Source: Bacteroidales bacterium (GTDB lineage: Bacteria > Bacteroidota > Bacteroidia > Bacteroidales > UBA7960). From it: a DNA stretch of 22,120 nucleotides. Position numbers and translations under genes: made by a program. Positions 15,499 to 22,120 of the stretch are shown here, piece by piece (position 1 is the first letter of the stretch; each line of letters starts with the position of its first letter). The notes under the pieces were generated by a model. That model was given only the letters and a program-made list of their open reading frames with translations. It ran no database searches and had not been told where the DNA came from. The stretch is taken from the NCBI GenBank assembly GCA_007131125.1, contig SLRE01000028.1, forward strand, positions 1 through 22,120. Direction: 5' to 3'.

Positions 15499-17199
15499 AT
15501 GAGTTTTAGCTTTTTTGACTTTCTCACCCTTTTCGGCTCACTGAGCTTGTTCCTGTTTGGAATGAAGACCATGAGCGTAGGAATTCAGAAACTTGCGGGA
15601 GACAAAATGCGCGCAATCCTCAGCGCGATGACCTCCAACCGTTTTATGGGGATTTTAACCGGGTTTTTACTGACAACCCTGGTGCAGTCTTCTTCTGCTT
15701 CTACAGTTATGGTTGTGAGTTTTGTAAATGCAGGACTGCTATCTCTGGTGCAATCCATTGGTGTGATCATGGGGGCCAATATCGGGACCACCACCACCGC
15801 GTGGTTGATTTCCCTTCTGGGTTTTAAACTCAAGATATCAGCACTTTCTCTGCCCCTGATTGCCATCAGCTTTCCATTGCTGATGCAATCGCGCGAAAGA
15901 CTAAATTCTTTGGGTGAGACTTTTCTTGGCTTTGCTCTCCTATTCCTTGGGCTTGATTTTTTGCAGGCCTCAGTACCCGATCTGCACCATAACCCTGGAA
16001 TGTTTGAAGCTTTGCAAAACCTCACAGATCAGGGTATTTACAGTACTTTCCTTTTTCTTGGATTGGGAACCCTGCTGACAATAGTTCTGCAGTCGTCCAG
16101 TGCTACCATGGCCCTTGTGTTGGTTATGACCAATAACGGATGGATTGGTTTTGAGCATGGTGCTGCAATGGTTCTGGGAGAGAATATTGGTACTACTGTG
16201 ACGGCCAACCTTGCCGCCCTGGTGGGTAACGTCTACGCCAAGCGAACAGCACTTGCACATACTATTTTTAATATTCTTGGGGTGATCTGGATGTTGATCT
16301 TTTTCCGCTTTTTTATCATGGGGATTGATCATTATATGGGAGTATTCGGTCTTGGCTCTCCAATGGAAAACCCCACGATGGTGCCCGTAGGTCTTTCCAT
16401 CTTCCATACCACATTCAATATTCTGAACACAGCCCTGCTTATAGGGTTCATTAAGTACATGGTAATGTTGGTGGACTTTATCATGCCTTCCAGGGGTAAA
16501 AAATTTGAAAGGCCACAACTGGAGTATTTCAGCAGCGGCTTTTTGCATATGGCCGAGTTATCTGTATACCAGGCCAGGAAAGAAACCAAAAAGTTTTGTG
16601 AGCTGTCCCAGCGCATGTTTAACTTCATACCGGCCATGATCGTTGAAACCGATAAGAAAGAATTCAAAGAACTGCTGGAGAAGGTCAGCAAATACGAAGA
16701 AATTACCGACAGGGTGGAGGTAGAGATCACTACCTTCCTGATCAAGATTTCCCGGAAACAGCTCAGCAGTCATTCTTCCGAAGAGTTGCGCAGAATGCGC
16801 CTGGTATGCGCCGAAGTTGAAAAAATTGGAGATGTCTGTTTCAAAATGTCTACCATTCTTGCCAAGAAGAAAAAAGAAAAGGTTTATTTTACCCCTGTGC
16901 AGCGAAGCGAACTTTTTGAAATGTTTAAACTCGTCAATTCAGCCTTTGAACTGATGCTTGAAAACCTTCAGAAAAGTGAGCTGGAAGCCCGGAAGAATCT
17001 TCCCGAAGCAACGGAAATAGAAAAGAAGATCAACGAGTTTCGGGATAATATCAGGGAGTCGGTTCTTGATGATATTGAAAAAGGGGTTTCCCAGGTAAAA
17101 AGTGCTTTTTACTTTAACAAGATCATCACTTCCTGCGAAAAGATCGGGGATACCATTTACAACATCAACGAGGCCATTTCAGGAGTTAATGTAGAATAA
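15499..17199 (+). CDS. Na/Pi cotransporter (NptA type) with PhoU domain
   Basis: The 566-residue product has the duplicated Na/Pi cotransporter core (PF02690): QSSSAS at 63-68 and GANIGTT at 92-98 in the first repeat, QSSSAT at 198-203 and GENIGTT at 227-233 in the second. The membrane part ends near residue 330. Residues from about 345 to 566 form a helical PhoU-like domain with the PhoU metal-binding-type motif E-K-I-G-D twice (441-445 and 547-551). It probably imports phosphate with sodium across the inner membrane, with the tail acting in regulation. It is unrelated in sequence to the PiT transporter just upstream, so the locus holds two independent uptake routes. Convergent with nrfA. 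Confidence 0.92.
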   Translation: MSFSFFDFLTLFGSLSLFLFGMKTMSVGIQKLAGDKMRAILSAMTSNRFMGILTGFLLTTLVQSSSASTVMVVSFVNAGLLSLVQSIGVIMGANIGTTTTAWLISLLGFKLKISALSLPLIAISFPLLMQSRERLNSLGETFLGFALLFLGLDFLQASVPDLHHNPGMFEALQNLTDQGIYSTFLFLGLGTLLTIVLQSSSATMALVLVMTNNGWIGFEHGAAMVLGENIGTTVTANLAALVGNVYAKRTALAHTIFNILGVIWMLIFFRFFIMGIDHYMGVFGLGSPMENPTMVPVGLSIFHTTFNILNTALLIGFIKYMVMLVDFIMPSRGKKFERPQLEYFSSGFLHMAELSVYQARKETKKFCELSQRMFNFIPAMIVETDKKEFKELLEKVSKYEEITDRVEVEITTFLIKISRKQLSSHSSEELRRMRLVCAEVEKIGDVCFKMSTILAKKKKEKVYFTPVQRSELFEMFKLVNSAFELMLENLQKSELEARKNLPEATEIEKKINEFRDNIRESVLDDIEKGVSQVKSAFYFNKIITSCEKIGDTIYNINEAISGVNVE

Positions 17200-17233
17200 T
17201 AAAATAGCTTTACCGGAAGAGTTTTTCTGGTAT

Positions 17234-17287
17234 CAAATACAGACAAAGCCCGCTATCAGAAATGATGACGGGCTTTGTCTGTATTTG
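17234..17287. terminator. 19-bp perfect inverted repeat, likely two-way terminator
   Basis: CAAATACAGACAAAGCCCG (17234-17252) is repeated inverted at 17269-17287 around a 16-base loop. It sits between the stops of the Na/Pi transporter gene (17199) and nrfA (17326), so it can end transcripts from both sides. There is no long T-run on either side, but T-rich bases fall inside the arms. The AAAGCCCG/CGGGCTTT core is a usual Bacteroidota terminator type. Confidence 0.75.
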
Positions 17288-17325
17288 TCTGAAAGGGGTA
17301 TTGGAATTCTTTGGTGCCTTTTGTG

Positions 17326-18768
17326 TTAAATTGAGCCCAGCCATTGGGGCAGGGTTTTTTCCAGGAATTCTTCTTTTTCTTCCCGGATCTTATCCATGTC
17401 CAGTCCGATATATTCCTGGGCTTTTTCTTTGGTGCTGAGGTCAGGCATTTCAATGGGATACTCCACTCCATATTTATTAAATACGGATGTAAGTTTCAGG
17501 CTGGCCTCCTGTGCTTTTTGAATGGAAGTGGCCAATACCCTGAGGGCTTCGCTTGAAGAGTGGAATCCCATGGCATTGGCTGCAGCTACCCAATCCCACC
17601 TCCATTGCGAATGGCGGATCAGCTGAAGGATGTCCTCCATTTCTTCTTCAGTGGCACCTGCATCCCAGGCGTGTTTGGCTTCAATGTGCACCCTTGCCAA
17701 ATTTCTTTCGGCAATTCGGCGCAATTCAGAAACCCGGTTTTGCTGGTCATATACATTGGCTTTGAGGGTTGCTTCGCTTTGCCGGTGACAAACCATACAG
17801 GAGTTTTCTATGTTATCGAGGGGACTGCGCAAATGGTGATCGGTAAATTTGATACCACCTTCCCGCTTGTAGGGCATATGGCAATCTGCACAGGAAACAT
17901 CCCGCTGGGCATGAATACCGGTTTTGTAAAGCTCATAGTCGGGATGCTGGGCTTTGAGCATGGGTGCGCGGCTCAGGGCATGCACCCAGTCGGTATGGCC
18001 CACGCGATCTTTGTAATATTCCATTTCATCTGCAGAATAGCCATCATCCCAGGGGAAGATCAGGTAATTGTCTTCGCCGAAGTAGTATTCAACATGGCAT
18101 TGGGCGCAGACCAGGGAACGCATTTCCTGTCGGGTGGCATTGTTTATATCAATGCCCTGTCTTTCGAAAGCCTCTGCCAAAGCGGGGCGTGTAATGCGCA
18201 GATTCATGGTATTGGGTTCATGGCAATCCTGGCAGCCTATCGGATTGTGAATTTCAGGGCCCATTTCTGCCCAGGTTTGCTCGTAAAATTCCGATACTCC
18301 AATCTCGTTCATTACCCTGGGCACATCCGTACTTTTGCAGGTCCAGCAGGTAGCGGGCTGCGGTACCCCGGTACGCAGGGTGTTGTGAACATCTTTTACG
18401 GAGTAATAATGGCCACGACCCTGGTTATAATCCCTTGAAAAGGCATAACCGGCCCACATCACTACCATTTCAGGATACCTCTCCAGATAATCGATCATCA
18501 CCGATCCATAATACTTGCTCTTGAAGGTAGTATCCAGGGTTTTTTTGTAGGATTCGTATTGGCGTGGAAAGTTAACACCCCATACCGCATTGTCCGGCTC
18601 CCAGTCTGGTATGGGTTCCACCATCTGGAAATACAGCTGGGCTTCGCTTCGGCGCTCAACGATAGAGGCAGCAAAAAGCCCGATAATAAACACAATGATC
18701 ACTGTGGCAAAAAACAATACCCAGTTAAACCATGGTTTCTTCTCTGAAATTTCTCTTATGCTTTTCAT
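17326..18768 (-). CDS. nrfA: Cytochrome c nitrite reductase, pentahaem catalytic subunit
   Basis: NrfA reduces nitrite to ammonium with six electrons outside the inner membrane. The 480-residue product has exactly five haem sites: the catalytic CXXCK (CWTCK, 141-145) and four CXXCH (179-183, 221-225, 293-297, 324-328). Active-site residues match: R132 (LRTGVP), Y228 (CHVEYYF) and H275 (KAQHPDYE). Calcium ligands E227, Y228, K272 and Q274 are also in place. Distal haem-ligand histidines lie at, for example, H120, H366 and H403-like positions. The N-terminus (about 15-37) is a hydrophobic segment without an obvious cleavage site, so the protein may stay membrane-anchored. It follows nrfH on the - strand after 166 bases. 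Confidence 0.96.
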   Translation of the reverse strand: MKSIREISEKKPWFNWVLFFATVIIVFIIGLFAASIVERRSEAQLYFQMVEPIPDWEPDNAVWGVNFPRQYESYKKTLDTTFKSKYYGSVMIDYLERYPEMVVMWAGYAFSRDYNQGRGHYYSVKDVHNTLRTGVPQPATCWTCKSTDVPRVMNEIGVSEFYEQTWAEMGPEIHNPIGCQDCHEPNTMNLRITRPALAEAFERQGIDINNATRQEMRSLVCAQCHVEYYFGEDNYLIFPWDDGYSADEMEYYKDRVGHTDWVHALSRAPMLKAQHPDYELYKTGIHAQRDVSCADCHMPYKREGGIKFTDHHLRSPLDNIENSCMVCHRQSEATLKANVYDQQNRVSELRRIAERNLARVHIEAKHAWDAGATEEEMEDILQLIRHSQWRWDWVAAANAMGFHSSSEALRVLATSIQKAQEASLKLTSVFNKYGVEYPIEMPDLSTKEKAQEYIGLDMDKIREEKEEFLEKTLPQWLGSI

Positions 18769-18934
18769 GTGTAAATTTTTTGATTAAACAGGTCACAATG
18801 AACATCACAATTTACTTTTCACTTTTTGGTAACCTTCTGTTTTCCAGATAAAAATACTTCTGTGTGTTTAAAGTAAATTATGGATGTTTCATCTGCTACG
18901 AATTTTGTGGTTATGCAGTTTGTTTTATGATCAA
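18769..18934 (-). other. nrfH-nrfA intergenic spacer
   Basis: These 166 A/T-rich bases lie between nrfH and nrfA. I see no ORF, no strong hairpin and no convincing FNR-type palindrome. The spacer is long for two subunits of one complex, so an internal promoter or a processing site is possible, but no motif decides this. Confidence 0.5.
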
Positions 18935-19567
18935 TCAATCTTCATCCTCAATAATATCAATGGTTTTGGTGTTGGAATCCCCTGAAAACAAATTTTGCAG
19001 CCATTGGGGCACCACCGAGGGCAATCGCTCAACCAGGGAGTGAGGTGCTGCCGAAAGGCTTCTTACACTTCCATGCGGGGTCTCACGGTGGCAATCCCAG
19101 CAAACTTTCCCTTCACCTGCTTCAGCAGATTTGCCGGTAACTTCTACAAGCTGCACCATATCCACCAGGTCGATATGACAACGGATGCAGTTTTCCTGCA
19201 CTACACTGGTTCCCCTGCTTTTTATCTGAATGACCTGGGGCTCCCATCTGAATGTAAAATAGGTGGCATGTGCCAGGCCATCGGTGGCTTTTACATAATA
19301 TTTCCTGAAAAAATTATCCTGGGGTACATGACAGTCGGCGCAGGTGGCGTCCCGCCCGTGGCTGCCCTTATCCCATGAGGCGTAGTATGGATACATCACA
19401 TGGCAGTTGATACAGGTTTCCGGCTCGTCGGAAATATAGGAAGTGGCATTGGAAACGTAAACCACAAAAATTAAGATCCCTGTAAAAATACCGCTCAGGA
19501 TGATTACGGTAAGGCGCCAATTCTCGGGTGGAAGTAAAAACCTGAACAATCTTTTGAGTGTTTTCAT
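18935..19567 (-). CDS. nrfH: Cytochrome c nitrite reductase small subunit, tetrahaem quinol dehydrogenase
   Basis: NrfH (NapC/NirT family) takes electrons from menaquinol and passes them to NrfA. From the ATG at 19567 the product has 210 residues. One membrane helix spans about 19-40 (LTVIILSGIFTGILIFVVYV), followed by four CXXCH sites at 52-56, 76-80, 127-131 and 156-160. The first is CINCHVM, the CXXCH-x-M form in which the methionine is the unusual axial ligand of haem 1 in NrfH. I reject an in-frame ATG at 19645, which would add 26 residues with no family counterpart before the membrane anchor. The C-terminal stretch (about 170-210) ends in an acidic tail, IIEDED, and is a little longer than usual. 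First gene of the nrfHA pair. Confidence 0.93.
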   Translation of the reverse strand: MKTLKRLFRFLLPPENWRLTVIILSGIFTGILIFVVYVSNATSYISDEPETCINCHVMYPYYASWDKGSHGRDATCADCHVPQDNFFRKYYVKATDGLAHATYFTFRWEPQVIQIKSRGTSVVQENCIRCHIDLVDMVQLVEVTGKSAEAGEGKVCWDCHRETPHGSVRSLSAAPHSLVERLPSVVPQWLQNLFSGDSNTKTIDIIEDED

Positions 19568-19860
19568 CGTTTGAATTTTGCAGGCCTTATAAGAAAACGG
19601 GTACCGAAATATAAGTAATATTTCTTCATTTGCGGCAGTTTTCACGGAAAAAATTTAAATTTTTGTTTGGATTAATTAAAAATAGTTTAAAACAAGCTGG
19701 TTGATAGGGACATAATCCTTCTTAATGATTTTTTCTTTTATATGCAAAAAAAAATGATTGGTTTAATTATCTTTGTACTTCATCAATCGTATCAGATTTT
19801 TTTTATATCAATCTTCCATAAAAGGTGAAGATTTTTTGGTTTATCATTCAGGTTACTTCA
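19568..19860. other. Divergent intergenic region between nrfH and the histidine kinase gene
   Basis: These 293 A/T-rich bases hold the start regions of both divergent genes. On the + strand, TATCTTTG at 19768-19775 fully matches TAnnTTTG, but the matching TTTG upstream is not seen. On the - strand, TATATTTC about 40 bases before the nrfH start is a weak match. No ORF of note and no clear regulator palindrome was found. Confidence 0.55.
19768..19775 (+). promoter_or_regulatory. Candidate -7 element for the histidine kinase gene
   Basis: TATCTTTG agrees with all fixed positions of the Bacteroidota -7 consensus TAnnTTTG, 85 bases before the chosen ATG at 19861. No good -33 element is present, so this rests on one motif. 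Confidence 0.4.
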
Positions 19861-22041
19861 ATGAATAAATGCCTTTTCACATTTTTGTTGTTTTTTTCTC
19901 TTGGATCAGGTGGTTTTTTGCTGCATGGAAGTGAGGGCAGCAATGCTTTTGAAGCCAGAATAGACAGCCTGGAGAGAATTGCCCTGGATACTTCACTGTC
20001 CGATACCATCCGTATTGATGCCCTGCTTGGACTTACCTGGGATTTAAAATCCAACCAACCAGATAAAGCTTTAAGTTATGGGAGAAAAGCCCTGGCAAAG
20101 GCCGAATCCCTTGAATATGAATCCAAAATAGCAAGGGCTTTAAGCCGCATAGGGGTGGTTTACTGGCAGCTTGGAAATTTTGATATGTCCCTTGATTTTC
20201 ACCTGGAAGCCCTGGGTATTTATGAGCGACGGGCCGACAATATTGGCAAAGCCCGAAGTTTAAGCAACATTGGCATTATCTTTTTAGAACAGGGCCATTA
20301 CGAAAAAGCCCTTGAGTATTTTTTTAATGCCTATCCCTTATATGAAGAGGAAAATCATATGTCAGGGCTTGCTCCGGTTTTAAATAACATTGGGTTGGTT
20401 TATCAGAACCAGGGAGATTATGATCTGGCCAAATCCTACCATCATCAATCCCTGGAGATAAAAAATACCCTTGGTGATGAAAAGGGAAGTGCTTTCTCGT
20501 ATAACAACCTGGGTTCTATAAGCCAGAAAACAGGTGATTTTGACAATGCTTTGGAGTTTTTCAACCGCTCTCTAGAAATCCGTCAATTCATAGGCGATAA
20601 AAGGGAAATTGCAATTACCCTGAGAAATATCGGCTATTTATTCCTGGAGCAGGATTCTCTTGAAAAGGCCCTTGAAAAACTCCATGAGGCCCTGGAACTT
20701 TATCATCTTGTTAACGACCAAAGCGGGATTGCCAGAACTTATAATTATTTGGGGAGAGCGCAAATGCAGGCTGGCAATCTGGAAGAGGCCGATGAATTCT
20801 TTACAAAAAGCCTTGGTATTTCTGAAAATATAGGGCTTTCCCGCATGATTGCGGAAAATTATAATAGCATGGCCGCTTCTATGGCGAAAAAGGGAGAATT
20901 TAAGGAGGCCTTTGAATACCAGGCCTTATACCACCAGTTGCGTGATAGTATTTTTAATGAAGAAAGCCGCAGGCGTATGAGGGAAATGCAAGTATTGCAT
21001 GAAAGGGAAAGGAAAGAAAGTGAACTGGAACTCATGAGGGTTTCCCGTCAAAGAGATGCATACAGTATTGAGAAACAACGCATTTTAAAAAACTTCCTGC
21101 TGGTGGGGGTTATCCTGGTTATAGTTTTGCTGTTTTTGCTTTACAGTCGCTACCTGTTTGTTAAAAAAGCCAATAAACTGCTTGAAAAGCAAAAAGAAGA
21201 AATCACCCAGAGCAACAAAAAACTCTTATTGCTCAATAAAAACCTGATTGAGCAAAAACAGAAAGTGGAAGACCTCAACCAAAAACTTAACCAGGCCAAC
21301 CAAAAGCTAAAACAATCGGAAAAGCACCTGATAGAAACCAACTTTACCAAAGACAAATTCTTCTCAATCATTTCTCATGATCTGCGCAATCCTTTTGCTT
21401 CCATTGTCAGTTTTTCAAGGATATTGAAAAGAGATATCAAAAACCTGGATAAGGAAGATCTTCAGGAATTGGCCATGGAGCTTGACAAATCGGTTTTTAA
21501 GATCAACAACCTGCTCGAGAACCTTTTGCAGTGGTCAAGGGCCCAGACGGGTAAAATAAAATATCATCCCGAATACCTGCCGCTGAAAGAGGTAATTCAT
21601 GACAATGTTAATTTGTTCTCAAATACCTCCCGGGAAAAAGACATAAAGATTCAGGAGGAAATCGGAGACGATATTATTGTTTGGGCCGACCGGAATATGA
21701 CCAATACCGTATTGAGAAACTTGATTTCAAATGCCCTGAAATACACCGAGCCGGGTGGAGTAATTAAACTTACCTCTGGAAGCAAAAACGGGAAAGCATA
21801 TGTTTCCATAGTTGACAATGGGGTTGGGATCAGCCCGGAAAACGTTAAAAAACTGTTCAGAGTAGATTCCCTTCACTCTACCTATGGAACACGGGATGAA
21901 AAAGGCAGTGGTCTGGGGCTTTTGCTGTGTAAGGAATTTGTTGAAAAGCAGGGCGGAGAAATATCCCTGGAAAGCAAAAAGGGTGAAGGCTCTGTATTTA
22001 CCTTTTCGCTGCCTTTTGAAGAAGAAGTAAAAAACAGCTGA
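19861..22041 (+). CDS. TPR-repeat membrane sensor histidine kinase
   Basis: The product has 726 residues from the ATG at 19861, which places a signal peptide (LFTFLLFFSLGSGGFLL) at the N-terminus; an in-frame GTG at 19825 would bury it and is less likely. Residues about 85-360 are six or more tetratricopeptide repeats with a regular 40-residue period (for example NIGIIFLEQGHYEKALEYF), predicted to face the periplasm. One membrane helix lies at about 411-432, then a coiled coil (435-495). The HisKA domain has phosphoacceptor H506 (SHDLRNP), and the ATPase domain has the N box around N620/N624, G1 DNGVG (652-656) and G2 GSGLGL (682-687). All catalytic motifs are intact. No receiver domain is fused and no response regulator is in view. 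The signal sensed is unknown. Confidence 0.92.
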   Translation: MNKCLFTFLLFFSLGSGGFLLHGSEGSNAFEARIDSLERIALDTSLSDTIRIDALLGLTWDLKSNQPDKALSYGRKALAKAESLEYESKIARALSRIGVVYWQLGNFDMSLDFHLEALGIYERRADNIGKARSLSNIGIIFLEQGHYEKALEYFFNAYPLYEEENHMSGLAPVLNNIGLVYQNQGDYDLAKSYHHQSLEIKNTLGDEKGSAFSYNNLGSISQKTGDFDNALEFFNRSLEIRQFIGDKREIAITLRNIGYLFLEQDSLEKALEKLHEALELYHLVNDQSGIARTYNYLGRAQMQAGNLEEADEFFTKSLGISENIGLSRMIAENYNSMAASMAKKGEFKEAFEYQALYHQLRDSIFNEESRRRMREMQVLHERERKESELELMRVSRQRDAYSIEKQRILKNFLLVGVILVIVLLFLLYSRYLFVKKANKLLEKQKEEITQSNKKLLLLNKNLIEQKQKVEDLNQKLNQANQKLKQSEKHLIETNFTKDKFFSIISHDLRNPFASIVSFSRILKRDIKNLDKEDLQELAMELDKSVFKINNLLENLLQWSRAQTGKIKYHPEYLPLKEVIHDNVNLFSNTSREKDIKIQEEIGDDIIVWADRNMTNTVLRNLISNALKYTEPGGVIKLTSGSKNGKAYVSIVDNGVGISPENVKKLFRVDSLHSTYGTRDEKGSGLGLLLCKEFVEKQGGEISLESKKGEGSVFTFSLPFEEEVKNS

Positions 22042-22120
22042 TCCCTGGCATGTTGCCCTGTTTAACACCCTTCTTTTTTTACTCCACATAGATTTAGCTT
22101 TTATTTGGCTTTGCCTTTTA
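22042..22120. other. Window end downstream of the kinase gene
   Basis: The last 79 bases hold a short T-run (22073-22080) but no clear hairpin and no coding sequence that I can support. Confidence 0.5.

Noticed and set aside
17560..18438. A 292-codon open frame on the + strand opposite nrfA
   Set aside because: nrfA on the - strand is certain from five haem motifs and active-site residues. The opposite frame has no recognisable domain and reflects the codon pattern of nrfA.
18921..18940. TGATCA-containing palindrome near the nrfH stop as an FNR-type site
   Set aside because: The half-sites are spaced wrongly for TTGAT-N4-ATCAA, and the location at the end of nrfH, far from the nrfA start, does not fit an activator site.
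19568..19645. Upstream ATG for nrfH at 19645
   Set aside because: It adds 26 residues before the membrane anchor that NrfH proteins do not have. The ATG at 19567 gives the standard N-terminus.
19825..19860. GTG start for the histidine kinase
   Set aside because: It places 12 extra residues, including hydrophobic ones, before a normal signal peptide that begins at the ATG at 19861.
1..22120. CRISPR arrays, tRNAs, insertion sequences, toxin-antitoxin or defence genes
   Set aside because: I looked for direct repeats with spacers, cloverleaf sequences, transposase motifs and typical defence domains and found none.

Overview
The window is chromosomal DNA from a Bacteroidota bacterium, probably a Bacteroidales/Marinilabiliales-type anaerobe or facultative anaerobe (inference). 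Evidence: the ribosomal proteins read as Bacteroidota versions (for example a cysteine-poor L36 and an L17 with a long tail). Shine-Dalgarno sequences are almost absent, and several gene fronts carry matches to the Bacteroidota -7 element TAnnTTTG. One secreted protein ends in a type IX secretion (T9SS) sorting domain, and the nrfHA pair and TPR-type histidine kinase are also typical of the phylum. Base composition looks even throughout, and I see no insertion sequence, phage gene, CRISPR array or tRNA.

Region 1 (1-8640) is the end of the spc operon joined to the alpha operon, all on the + strand: rpsH (partial), rplF, rplR, rpsE, rpmD, rplO, secY, map, infA, rpmJ, rpsM, rpsK, rpsD, rpoA, rplQ. 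It encodes ribosomal proteins, the Sec translocon channel, methionine aminopeptidase, IF-1 and the RNA polymerase alpha subunit. A clear hairpin-plus-T-run terminator closes it. Two details stand out: rplQ carries a C-terminal tail of about 200 residues rich in Lys, Glu, Ala and Pro, and rplF alone has a textbook Shine-Dalgarno sequence.

Region 2 (8641-10050) holds enolase (eno), followed by a perfect 15-bp hairpin.

Region 3 (10068-17290) has a phosphate/phosphoester theme. It contains a secreted endonuclease/exonuclease/phosphatase-fold enzyme with a T9SS tail (+), a glycerophosphodiester phosphodiesterase-like lipoprotein and an unassigned small envelope protein (both -), then two different phosphate transporters in tandem (+), a PiT-type and an Na/Pi (NptA-type). 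Each transporter carries a PhoU-like cytoplasmic tail. I propose as inference, not fact, that these genes help scavenge phosphate from extracellular phosphodiesters.

Region 4 (17234-22120) holds the nrfH-nrfA pair (- strand), which encodes the membrane quinol dehydrogenase and pentahaem nitrite reductase of respiratory ammonification. Divergent from it is a TPR-containing membrane histidine kinase (+) with no response regulator in view. A 19-bp perfect inverted repeat separates the convergent Na/Pi transporter and nrfA genes.

Nothing here is clearly a wholly new system. The most worthwhile leads are the L17 tail, the phosphate neighbourhood, the hairpin sitting 22 bases before the secreted phosphoesterase gene, and the orphan kinase next to nrfHA.
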